This document shows positions 7,727 to 16,702 of a stretch of DNA of 64,000 nucleotides, piece after piece (positions within the stretch are counted from its first letter, which is position 1; each line of letters begins with the position of its first letter). The notes beneath the pieces were generated by a model. That model worked only from the letters and a program-made list of their open reading frames with translations. It did no database searches and had not been told where the DNA came from. Position numbers and translations under genes: made by a program. This DNA is from Chryseobacterium antibioticum (GTDB lineage: Bacteria > Bacteroidota > Bacteroidia > Flavobacteriales > Weeksellaceae): the NCBI RefSeq assembly GCF_012927325.1, contig NZ_JABBGI010000019.1:1-64000 (forward strand). Direction: 5' to 3'.

Positions 7727-10700
7727 TTATTTCTTAATGCCCTTGATAATTTGTTTTGATCCGTCTTTCATGTTAAGAGTGACAAGATACATTCCTTGTT
7801 TAAGGTCTCCTAGTTGAAGAGCTGAAGAAGGATTATCGATAGTTTTCACTATTCTTCCTACAAGATCAACAATTGATACTGATTTTACTTTAGAGATATC
7901 AGAAATATTCAAGACATCTGTAAATGGATTTGGATACGCTTTAAGATTATTCTCTTTTTTAACATCAGATGTACCCATTGTAGAGCAATCCTGTGTCACA
8001 GAAATAGTATATTTTCCAAATCTCGTGGCAGCATAACCAGTCAGTAATACATAATACGTTGTACCTGCTGTTGCATTGAATGTTAAAGTAGATGAATCAT
8101 TAAGATTAACACCAGGACATCCGCCATCAGCATATCCAACTCCTGACGTATTACTTACACATGTAAGTGCTGCACAACTTCCTGAATACACCCTTAAGTA
8201 GCTGTCAAATTCTGCTCCACAAGCACTTACTGTAATAGCCCCTGCTACATTAGCTTTTACAGTATACCACACTCCTTTATAACTTGCCGTAGTAGTTGTA
8301 CCACCACAAGTACTGCTAGGTAAAGTTTCATTGGCAGCAAGCGCATTGTTACCTTCTACTGTTCCTCCGCAAGGAATTGCTATTGCAGTATCACAGGTAT
8401 CATTAGCAGGAGCCACTGGTGATGTAACACAGATGCTGAAAGTTGAAGCTGTAGCAGCTGTACTTGATGAAGAATATACTCTTACATAATAAACCTGACC
8501 TACGGTCAAGCTCTGCAACAGTACATTTGAGTTACCAAAACCTCCATCTGTACACGCAACTGTTGTAAAACTTCCGCAAGATCCTGAATAAACCTGTGTT
8601 GCTGTAGCATTATCAGTATAATTTACTGTTACCAAATGAGTAGTCGCAGTAGCCGTAAATGAATACCAAACATCATCATTGATACCAGAAGCAGCACATG
8701 TTGGTGTTGTTCCAGTACTTTGAGTCGCACTATAAGTAGAACCGCTTACTGGATTCATACAAGTTCCTGTACTACCTACAGTTAATGAAACAGCATTAGC
8801 ACAGTCGTCATTAGCTGGAGGAGGAGGCAGAGTACCGATACATATACTAAATGTATTGGCATAAACCGTTGTAGAAGTATTTGCGCTGGAGTTATAAACT
8901 CTTACGTAATAAGTCTCTCCAGCTGTAAGACCTGTCAGTGTAGTATAATTTGTATTAGATGTGATGCATGTTTTGTTTACCAAAGCTCCACATCCTCCTG
9001 TGAATACCTGAGCATACAAGCTCGTAGATGAGCTGCTTCCTACAGATACCACATTTTTTAACCAGATTGTATGCGCAGTACCTGTTGCAGTAAATGCATA
9101 CCAAACATCATCATCAGGAGTGCCTGTACAGGTACCTACAGGAATTGAAGAATTGGTTGCTCCCAAAGTAGTTCCAGAAGCTACAGATCCACAGCTCATA
9201 TCTGGGTTCACAGTCAAGGTAACAGCACCTGCACAATCATCATTTGCAGGAGGCGCAGGAAGCGTTCCGATGCAAAGATCAAATGAATTTGCATATAGTG
9301 AAGCTCCTGAATTAGCATTTGAATTATAAACTCTTACATAATAAGTATCCCCTGCTGTCAGATTAGACAAAACAGTATAACTTGTATTTGAAGTGATACA
9401 TGTAGTGCTGGTCAATGTACCGCAAGCACCACTAAATACCTGAGCATATAGTGAAGTAGATGAAGATGTTCCAACAGAAACTACATTTTTCAGCCAAATC
9501 GTATGTTTGGCACCTGTAGCAACAAATTTATACCATACATCATCATCCGGAGTACCAGAACAAGCACCTACTGGTACATTGGAGTTAGTTCCTCCTGAAG
9601 TGTTTCCTGAAGTTACAGAACCACAGTTCATATCAGCGTTCACCGTTACCGTTACAGCATTTACACATTCGTCATTCGCAGGTGGTGGTGGTGGCGTAGA
9701 TATACAGATAGTAAAGCTTGCATTGGTATTTGCATTAGGTGAATAAGTATAAACTCTTACATAATAGGTCTGACCCACGGTAAGTCCTGTCACTATATTT
9801 AAATCCGCATCAGAACACAATAAGTTGGTCATACTACCACAGCTTCCTCCAAGAACCTGAAAGTACATGTCAGTGTCTGAACTGACACCAGTAGAAACTA
9901 CATTGGAAATGGTAATCAGATGACTGCTTCCTGTAGCTGTAAATCTATACCAAACATCATCTCCCGGGTTACCACTACAAGGTGTAGCTGCCATAGAAAA
10001 AGTAGCCCCAAGGGTATTCCCTGGTGTTGTAGCAGTACAAGTCAATCCTGAATTAACCGTTAATGAAACCGCTGCCGAACAATCGTCATTAGCCGGAGGT
10101 AATGTTGCTCCGGTAGTAAAGTTCCTTTCAGTACATCCCGTAGAAGTAGCACTTCCGGTATAAGCTGTTATCGTATAAAAATATTGAGTAGAAGGATTAA
10201 GCTGCTGTGCAGTGGTTAAAGTGTAAGTTAAAACATTTCCTAAGTCAAAATTACTCAAGACATTATTAGCGCCTGCAGATGTTCCGATACTCAAACGGTA
10301 TCCCAGCACTCCTGTTACAGCAGACCATGTAAATGTAGGTTTTACCGAAGTTCCCAGTACAGATGCTGCAGGAATACTCACGGAAGGACATCCCAACGAA
10401 ACAGTAGTAAAGCTCCTTTCTGTACATCCGGTACTTGTTCCTGTTGAGTTTAAAGCATTCACCGTGTAATAGTACTGAGTACTGAAGCTAAGAGCACTCG
10501 TAAATGTATAGCTGGTTACATTTCCCAAATCTACCATATTCATTACATCTGTACCTCCTGGTGTAGTTCCTACGCTCAACTTGTAAGAAGATGCAGAGTT
10601 GGACCCGGCCCAGGTAATAGTAGGTAAAACAGACACATTGGTAGCATTCACTGCGGGAGCTGAAACAACCGGACAAAGCGGCGCCGCCGGAGAAAGACCC

Positions 10701-11278
10701 AACAATGCGGTAATAGATTTGGTAGCCACACGTGTTCCTGAAGGAGGAGCTGTAGGATCCGGGTTTATGGTATCACTTCTGTACGCCAATCCGGAATTTG
10801 AAGATCCTGTATACGTGTAGAACTTATTACTGGTACCCGTAAAGTCTGCCGTATTTTCATCAATAGCGATAATCAGGTTATCTGTATTGTTATAGGCAAA
10901 AGGTGAACTGAAATTGACAGTAACTTCACTACCTACTATACTTACCGCTCCTGAAAACACCTGGGTCATACTGGCTAAAGGAACCCAGTCTGTACCAGAG
11001 CTAAAAGTTGTTTTAGTGGTATGTCCTACATAAACCACCCAATCAACAGATTTAGAAATATCTGCAGTATTCGGGAGAAAAAATTTAACACCCGTAATAT
11101 TGCCAGCTGCTGTTGTATTAATTTCAGTCTTGGTAAAAATCTGCTGACTGTAATTATAGCCAAAATTCACATCCACGGGCATATACCCGCCTTGTGTAGT
11201 CCCACTGCCCAAGACAACCTGGGCATTGATGAGTGTCGCCATGAGAAAAAATAAACACGACAATAGAGTTTTTTTCAT
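7727..11278 (-). CDS. very large secreted multi-module protein with T9SS sorting domain
   Basis: 1183 residues. Signal peptide at 1-19 (ends LINAQ). Residues about 20-200 form an N-terminal beta-rich domain. Two fibronectin-III-like repeats follow (about 203-295 and 296-390; both end TGCTER-FTT). Then come five cysteine-containing modules starting near residues 394, 534, 678, 822 and 958, of the same family as those in the 3281-5788 gene (NDDC, DDVWY, GSCG, TYYVRVY). The fifth is divergent and resembles a PPC-type domain. A T9SS type A sorting domain closes the protein from about 1113 (YPNPFTDVL). It should reach the cell surface through the type IX system. The repeat architecture suggests an adhesin or matrix protein; no catalytic residues are seen. 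A good flavobacterial promoter precedes it. Confidence 0.9.
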   Translation of the reverse strand: MKKTLLSCLFFLMATLINAQVVLGSGTTQGGYMPVDVNFGYNYSQQIFTKTEINTTAAGNITGVKFFLPNTADISKSVDWVVYVGHTTKTTFSSGTDWVPLASMTQVFSGAVSIVGSEVTVNFSSPFAYNNTDNLIIAIDENTADFTGTSNKFYTYTGSSNSGLAYRSDTINPDPTAPPSGTRVATKSITALLGLSPAAPLCPVVSAPAVNATNVSVLPTITWAGSNSASSYKLSVGTTPGGTDVMNMVDLGNVTSYTFTSALSFSTQYYYTVNALNSTGTSTGCTERSFTTVSLGCPSVSIPAASVLGTSVKPTFTWSAVTGVLGYRLSIGTSAGANNVLSNFDLGNVLTYTLTTAQQLNPSTQYFYTITAYTGSATSTGCTERNFTTGATLPPANDDCSAAVSLTVNSGLTCTATTPGNTLGATFSMAATPCSGNPGDDVWYRFTATGSSHLITISNVVSTGVSSDTDMYFQVLGGSCGSMTNLLCSDADLNIVTGLTVGQTYYVRVYTYSPNANTNASFTICISTPPPPPANDECVNAVTVTVNADMNCGSVTSGNTSGGTNSNVPVGACSGTPDDDVWYKFVATGAKHTIWLKNVVSVGTSSSTSLYAQVFSGACGTLTSTTCITSNTSYTVLSNLTAGDTYYVRVYNSNANSGASLYANSFDLCIGTLPAPPANDDCAGAVTLTVNPDMSCGSVASGTTLGATNSSIPVGTCTGTPDDDVWYAFTATGTAHTIWLKNVVSVGSSSSTSLYAQVFTGGCGALVNKTCITSNTNYTTLTGLTAGETYYVRVYNSSANTSTTVYANTFSICIGTLPPPPANDDCANAVSLTVGSTGTCMNPVSGSTYSATQSTGTTPTCAASGINDDVWYSFTATATTHLVTVNYTDNATATQVYSGSCGSFTTVACTDGGFGNSNVLLQSLTVGQVYYVRVYSSSSTAATASTFSICVTSPVAPANDTCDTAIAIPCGGTVEGNNALAANETLPSSTCGGTTTTASYKGVWYTVKANVAGAITVSACGAEFDSYLRVYSGSCAALTCVSNTSGVGYADGGCPGVNLNDSSTLTFNATAGTTYYVLLTGYAATRFGKYTISVTQDCSTMGTSDVKKENNLKAYPNPFTDVLNISDISKVKSVSIVDLVGRIVKTIDNPSSALQLGDLKQGMYLVTLNMKDGSKQIIKGIKK

Positions 11279-11303
11279 ACGTAGTAAAAATAAAACTAGA
11301 GGG

Positions 11304-11336
11304 CAAAAGTAAACAAATATTTAATCTAAACTCAAA
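11304..11336 (-). promoter_or_regulatory. flavobacterial promoter for the large T9SS gene
   Basis: On the minus strand, TTTG (11333-11336) is followed after 21 bases by TACTTTTG (11304-11311), matching the Bacteroidota -33/-7 consensus TTTG-N(19-21)-TAnnTTTG. The start codon is 25 bases further on. Confidence 0.65.
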
Positions 11337-11560
11337 AATTATCATAAAATATTAACAATAAAGTCGTAAAATAGTTTATTTATTAATTAAAAGTAAATAC
11401 GCGTTTAATTTTAACATTAAATCATTAATAATTGAATTTAATTCAAAATACTGATTTACAGGCAATTAAATTAAAAACAAAAATCCAAAATAATGGATAA
11501 ATCCCGATTTAACGTAAAAAAGATATTTATTTTTTCACCAAGCAACGACTTAAAATCAAC
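11337..11560. other. AT-rich intergenic region, no gene seen
   Basis: Between dnaE and the large T9SS gene there are 329 gene-free bases (11279-11607). Apart from the promoter at 11304-11336 and the terminator at 11561-11585, this part is very AT-rich and shows no convincing ORF, repeat or RNA. Confidence 0.5.
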
Positions 11561-11585
11561 AAAAAAAGCGACAAAATGCCGCTTT
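11561..11585 (-). terminator. intrinsic terminator of dnaE
   Basis: AAAGCG (11565-11570) pairs with CGCTTT (11580-11585), with extra CA/TG pairs inside the loop. A's at 11561-11567 give a T run on the minus strand, 22 bp past the stop. Confidence 0.7.
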
Positions 11586-11607
11586 CTATTTTAATATTTC
11601 ACTTTTC

Positions 11608-14600
11608 TTAATTCAAATAAAACTCATACTTATTAAGAAGCTGAATTTCCTTAATGAGATCTCCATTCAGATCTACAGAATGTTTCATAGACTGAACTTC
11701 AATTTGTGAATCATCTTCAATATTTTTAATAAAGAATTTAAGTTTTTGATTCCCTTTATTCCGGTCAAGAACGGTCCTGAAAAATTCCAGATCTTCAGCA
11801 CGTACATCCATGACATCCATTACCAGAGAGATACTTTTTGCAAATCTTTCAAAAGCTTCCTGAAGCTCAATAACATCATTTACATTCACAAAGACTCTCC
11901 CATCCTTCACCTGTGCAAACTTTATTTTGAAAATCACAAATCTCTGAACCTCCAGTTTTTCTTTCAGTCGCATATAATCTCTGTCTCCAAGCCTGAAAGA
12001 ATAAGACCCGGAATAATCTTCCAGCGTAACAAAGGCTACCTTCTCACCGCTTCTGAAACCATCCTGAACCCTATACTCAGTGATCAGTCCGGCTACGGTA
12101 TATTCTTTTCCGCCTCCGCCATTCTCTCTTTCTTTCTGAAGTGTTTTCCAGTCTTTCTTTTTTTCTTCAAACAGCTCTTCCTGCTTATTGGCAAAAGCCT
12201 GCTCTTTGTAAGCATCTACCTCATCAAGATTTAAAAACATGAAATTTCCTTTTGGTTCAGCCTTTTTCATAACCTCTTCTATGATCTCTTCCTCACCTAT
12301 GGACATTTCATCAGAGACAATTTCGATAAGATCTACCGTTTCATCCTGTGAATCCTTTTCTAAAATAGGAACTTCATCCGTCACCAGCTTTTCTTCTTCA
12401 TCTTTTTCCAGTACATTCTTTTTAGACAACTGCCCTTGCATAAACTGAAAATGGTATTTGAATTCATCCAGCGGATGTGCAGAAAGATAGAACCCGATGA
12501 TTTCCTTTTCTTTATTAAGCTTATGCATATTTGGCCATTCCGGGCAAGGTGGTAATTTAGGCTGCTCAATCTGTACTTCATCGGCAAAATCAGCAAAGAG
12601 AGAGTGTTCCATTTCGTTTTTGCTTTCCTGAAAACTCTGTCCGTATCTGATCAATCTTTCAAGATTCGTTTTTCCGGCCATATCAATATCAAAATACTGA
12701 CCTCTGTGGTAAGAGCCTAATTCATCGAAAGCTCCTGCCAGCACTAAACTTTCTGCCACTCTTTTATTCATCTGAGAAGGCAAAATCCTTTCAAAGAAAT
12801 CATAAACATTTTTGAACCTTCCGTTGGTCCGTTCTTTTGTAATAGCTTCACTCGGCCCTTCCCCAATTCCTTTAATGGCTCCTAAACCGAAACGGATCTG
12901 ACCTTTTTCGTTTACTGAGAATTTATATTGAGATTCATTAACATCCGGCCCTAAAACATCTACTCCAATACTTTTACAATCTTCCATGAACAGGGTGATA
13001 GAATCTGTATTGTTAATATTGTTACTCATCACACTCGCCATATATTCTGCCGGAAAATTAGCTTTCAGATAGGCTGTATGATACGCAATCAATGCATAGC
13101 ATGTAGAGTGAGATTTGTTGAAGGCATATTCTGCAAAGGCCTTCCAGTCATTCCATATTTTTTCTAACCGCTCTTCGTTAAGATTGTTTTTCCGTCCGCC
13201 TTCTATAAATTTAGGGTACATTTTATTAAGAACATCAATCTGCTTTTTACCCATCGCTTTTCTCAGCGTATCGGCTTCACCTTTGGTAAAGTTGGCCAAT
13301 TTCTGGGACAAAAGCATTACCTGCTCCTGATAAACGGTAATCCCGTAAGTTTCTTTTAAATATTCTTCAGTTTCCGGTAAGTCATAAACAATTTCTTCAA
13401 TTCCGTGCTTTCTGTTGATAAAGTTCGGAATATATTTGATTGGTCCCGGACGGTACAATGCGTTCATAGCAATAAGATCGGCAAAAACGGTAGGTTTAAG
13501 CTCTCTCATGTATTTCTGCATTCCCGGGCTTTCATATTGGAAAATCCCGATCGTCCTTCCTTCTTTAAATAACTGATAAGTTTTTGCATCATCAAGCGGA
13601 ATATCATCCGGATCAAGATCTATATTATGTCTTTGTTTGACCAGTTTCATAGCATCTTTAATGATCGTCAAAGTACGCAGCCCTAGGAAGTCCATTTTCA
13701 GAAGCCCTGCACTTTCTGCCACCGAGTTGTCAAACTGTGAAACAAGAATGTCCGCATCTTTCGCCGCAATCGTTACCGGAACAAGATTACTTACATCCTC
13801 AGGGGTAATGATTACCCCACAGGCATGAATTCCTGTATTCCTGATACATCCTTCCATTTTCTTGGCACTCGCCAATACATCGAAACGCGGATCATCAGGA
13901 TTACTGAGTACCATTCTCATTTCATCCACAAGCATCTGCTCTTCAGGCTTTAGCTTATCATATTTTGCCAGTGCTTTGGCAATATTCATTCCGGGACTGG
14001 CCGGGATCAGTTTCGCGATATTATTGGTATCAGGAATGGGAAGATCCAATACCCTTCCTGCATCTTTAATCGCAGATTTCCCTCCCAAAACGGAATAGGT
14101 AATAATCTGCGCTACCTGACTTTGTCCGTATTTTTCGATAACCCATTTAATCACCCTGTCACGCCCTTCATCATCAAAGTCAATATCAATATCGGGCATC
14201 GAAACCCTTTCAGGATTCAGGAATCTCTCAAAAAGGAGATCATACTTAATCGGGTCAACGTTGGTAATTCCAATACAGTACGCTACTGCGGAACCTGCCG
14301 CGGAACCCCTTCCTGGTCCTACCCAAACGCCCATATTACGGGCTTCGTTACAGAAATCCTGTACAATAAGGAAATATCCCGGATAACCGGTATTGGCAAT
14401 TACGTCAAGCTCAAAGTCTAAACGTTCTTTAATTTCATCAGTAATTCCGGTATCTGCATATCTTTTTCTGGCGCCTTCGTAAGTTAAATGTGTTAAATAG
14501 GCCATTTCACCACGTTTTCCACCATCAATCTCATCTTCGGCATGAATAAATTCCTCCGGAATGTCAAATTTTGGAAGTAAAACGTCTCTCTTTAAGGTGT

Positions 14601-16275
14601 AAGGTTTAAATTTTCCTGTAAATTCTTCGTATGCATCAAAAGCATCAGGATAATTTAAGAAAGCTTCTTTTATTTCATGAGAATTCTTAATAAAATACTC
14701 TCCTGAAGCAAGACCTCTTCTTTTACCAAAACCTTTACCAACCGGCGTTGTCAGCTTTTCTCCATCTTTGATACAACTTACAATATCCTGAATATTAGAA
14801 TCGTCTTTATTGGTATAATAAGTCTCGTTTTGAGCTAAAATTTTAACATCATATTTATCTGCAAAATGCAGTAAAACATCATTTAAATGCTCTTCTTCCG
14901 GAAGATTATGGTTTTGAATCTGAACATAAAAATCGTCTTTAAAAGTTTCTTTCCACCATTTGAAAAGCTCTTCCCCTTTTTGTTCCCCTGTATTTAAAAT
15001 CGCATCGGGAATATCTCCGTTGATTCCGGAAGTCAGGGCAATTAATCCTTCTTTATATTGAGAAATCAACTCCCGGCTGATCCTCGGAACTCCAAAATAG
15101 AATCCTTTTAAGAATCCTATACTTGAAAGTTTTGCTAAATTTTTATATCCGTCAAAATCCTTAGCCAAAAGAACAACCTGTGTTCTTCTGTCCGGATCAT
15201 CTTTGGTAAACTGCTTCTGCTCGTAACGGTCTGAAATATAAAATTCACAGCCAACAACAGGGATTAAAGGCTCGGAAATAGGTTCTTCTTCCGTAAACTC
15301 CGTTCCACTTTCTTCTGCTTCCTGTTTTTTGGCAAGGAATTCTTTATGCTTCTTTGAACGGTCAGAATTGGCAGATTCCACTGCTGACACGAATTTAAAA
15401 GCCCCCATCATATTCCCGATATCCACCATTCCTACTGCAGGAAAGTTTTCATCGGAAGCTTTTTTGATCAGGTCATTAATGCTGGAAGTAGCCATTAAAG
15501 TAGAGAAAACACTGTGGCTGTTAAAATTGAAATATTTTCCGATATCAACTTCATCAATATTCCCGGTGTCAGCCTGTTTTTTCTTATTATTGAAGTCTGC
15601 AACCTGTCTTCTGATGACAATATGAAACGGCTTTATCGGATCGGGATAAAGTGTTTTAAAGTACGCCAGCTGATCCTCAGAAGTTTTCAGAACTTCAGCA
15701 GGAATGATCCCGATTCTCATCATTTCAAAGAATACCCTAGCAGTTGCATTTACGTCGGCAGCAGCATTGTGGGCTTCGTCAAATTTGTGACCATACAGTT
15801 TTTCGTACAACTCTTCCAGTTTGGGAGATTTATATCTTCCTCCTCTTCCACCGCCAAGCTTACAATAGTCTGTTCCTAAAACCATAGTATCGGCTTTAGG
15901 TTTATCCTGAAGATTGTCTTTTAAATTTTTTCTGTAAAGCTCTGCTCCTACAATATTGTAATCGAATTCTACGTTGTGTCCGGAAACTACTCTTACCCTG
16001 TCCAGCACTTTAGAAAATTCTTCTAAAATCTCCTGGAGATCCTGTCCTTCTTCATTGGCTATTTTGGTGGTAATTCCGTGAATTCTTGCTGCATTAAAGG
16101 GAATATCATATCCTTCAGGTTTTATTATATAATCCTGATTTTCAATTAATTTACCATCATCATCGTGCACCTGCCATGCAATCTGAACCATTCTTGGCCA
16201 GTTGTCTGAGTCTGAAAGGGGTGCATTGAAATTTTTAGGTAAACCAGTTGTTTCTGTGTCAAAAATTAAATACAT
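11608..16275 (-). CDS. dnaE: DNA polymerase III subunit alpha with N-terminal proofreading exonuclease
   Basis: 1555 residues, longer than the roughly 1160 of E. coli DnaE. Residues 1-190 are a DnaQ-type DEDDh 3'-5' exonuclease: FDTETTG (D6, E8), HNVEFD (D105), HNAAAD (H169, D174). All five catalytic residues are present. A PHP domain follows (about 250-540), but its metal ligands look lost: the usual HxH reads N252-S-H254, and TDHGNM reads VDIGNM (His to Ile286). The polymerase core has GPGRGSAAGS and MPDIDIDF with D695 and D697. A helix-hairpin-helix (GLGAIKGIGE) and an OB fold (YTVAGLITEYR) lie near the C-terminus. It is the replicative polymerase, and proofreading is supplied by the fused domain rather than the PHP domain. 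Monocistronic, ATG start. Confidence 0.95.
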   Translation of the reverse strand: MYLIFDTETTGLPKNFNAPLSDSDNWPRMVQIAWQVHDDDGKLIENQDYIIKPEGYDIPFNAARIHGITTKIANEEGQDLQEILEEFSKVLDRVRVVSGHNVEFDYNIVGAELYRKNLKDNLQDKPKADTMVLGTDYCKLGGGRGGRYKSPKLEELYEKLYGHKFDEAHNAAADVNATARVFFEMMRIGIIPAEVLKTSEDQLAYFKTLYPDPIKPFHIVIRRQVADFNNKKKQADTGNIDEVDIGKYFNFNSHSVFSTLMATSSINDLIKKASDENFPAVGMVDIGNMMGAFKFVSAVESANSDRSKKHKEFLAKKQEAEESGTEFTEEEPISEPLIPVVGCEFYISDRYEQKQFTKDDPDRRTQVVLLAKDFDGYKNLAKLSSIGFLKGFYFGVPRISRELISQYKEGLIALTSGINGDIPDAILNTGEQKGEELFKWWKETFKDDFYVQIQNHNLPEEEHLNDVLLHFADKYDVKILAQNETYYTNKDDSNIQDIVSCIKDGEKLTTPVGKGFGKRRGLASGEYFIKNSHEIKEAFLNYPDAFDAYEEFTGKFKPYTLKRDVLLPKFDIPEEFIHAEDEIDGGKRGEMAYLTHLTYEGARKRYADTGITDEIKERLDFELDVIANTGYPGYFLIVQDFCNEARNMGVWVGPGRGSAAGSAVAYCIGITNVDPIKYDLLFERFLNPERVSMPDIDIDFDDEGRDRVIKWVIEKYGQSQVAQIITYSVLGGKSAIKDAGRVLDLPIPDTNNIAKLIPASPGMNIAKALAKYDKLKPEEQMLVDEMRMVLSNPDDPRFDVLASAKKMEGCIRNTGIHACGVIITPEDVSNLVPVTIAAKDADILVSQFDNSVAESAGLLKMDFLGLRTLTIIKDAMKLVKQRHNIDLDPDDIPLDDAKTYQLFKEGRTIGIFQYESPGMQKYMRELKPTVFADLIAMNALYRPGPIKYIPNFINRKHGIEEIVYDLPETEEYLKETYGITVYQEQVMLLSQKLANFTKGEADTLRKAMGKKQIDVLNKMYPKFIEGGRKNNLNEERLEKIWNDWKAFAEYAFNKSHSTCYALIAYHTAYLKANFPAEYMASVMSNNINNTDSITLFMEDCKSIGVDVLGPDVNESQYKFSVNEKGQIRFGLGAIKGIGEGPSEAITKERTNGRFKNVYDFFERILPSQMNKRVAESLVLAGAFDELGSYHRGQYFDIDMAGKTNLERLIRYGQSFQESKNEMEHSLFADFADEVQIEQPKLPPCPEWPNMHKLNKEKEIIGFYLSAHPLDEFKYHFQFMQGQLSKKNVLEKDEEEKLVTDEVPILEKDSQDETVDLIEIVSDEMSIGEEEIIEEVMKKAEPKGNFMFLNLDEVDAYKEQAFANKQEELFEEKKKDWKTLQKERENGGGGKEYTVAGLITEYRVQDGFRSGEKVAFVTLEDYSGSYSFRLGDRDYMRLKEKLEVQRFVIFKIKFAQVKDGRVFVNVNDVIELQEAFERFAKSISLVMDVMDVRAEDLEFFRTVLDRNKGNQKLKFFIKNIEDDSQIEVQSMKHSVDLNGDLIKEIQLLNKYEFYLN

Positions 16276-16669
16276 ATAAGTTTCTAACTTTTTTAAAAAA
16301 GAGAATGTAAAGTTACTTCATTTTTTCAAAAATTCAGCAGTAAAATACAAAGAAAGGCTAATAACTTTTTACAATTTCTATCTTATAAATAAAAAATAAA
16401 ATTTCATTTAAAAACAATGCTAGATACCGGCTAATATTGCCCATTTTTATTTGTAATTATCATTCTATTGTGCCATGACACCGTCTCTGATCAATTTTGA
16501 AGTACAAATTCACGTTTTAACAGGGCTATTAGCCACAATATTGCTTTTTTAAACGTATAAAAGACATCAAAATACATAATACATATAAAATTATAAACAT
16601 ATTTATAAAAATAAATTTATAATTTAAATCAATCAACTAAAATACAGAACATTATATCTATATGTTCAA
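16276..16669. other. long AT-rich divergent intergenic region
   Basis: No ORF or RNA gene is convincing here. An imperfect inverted repeat is visible: GGCTAATATTGCCC (16429-16442) against GGGCTATTAGCC (16523-16534). The region must hold the promoters of dnaE (minus) and the subtilase (plus). Confidence 0.45.
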
Positions 16670-16677
16670 TATCTTTG
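16670..16677 (+). promoter_or_regulatory. -7 element of the subtilase gene
   Basis: TATCTTTG matches TAnnTTTG exactly, 25 bases before the ATG. No clear TTG is seen at the expected -33 position, so this is half a promoter only. Confidence 0.4.
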
Positions 16678-16702
16678 GCGTCTCAAAACACAATACAATT
16701 TA

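Noticed and set aside
7727-11278. Laterally acquired adhesin island
   Set aside because: The three T9SS genes share composition, sorting-domain type and promoter style with the rest of the window, and no mobile element flanks them.
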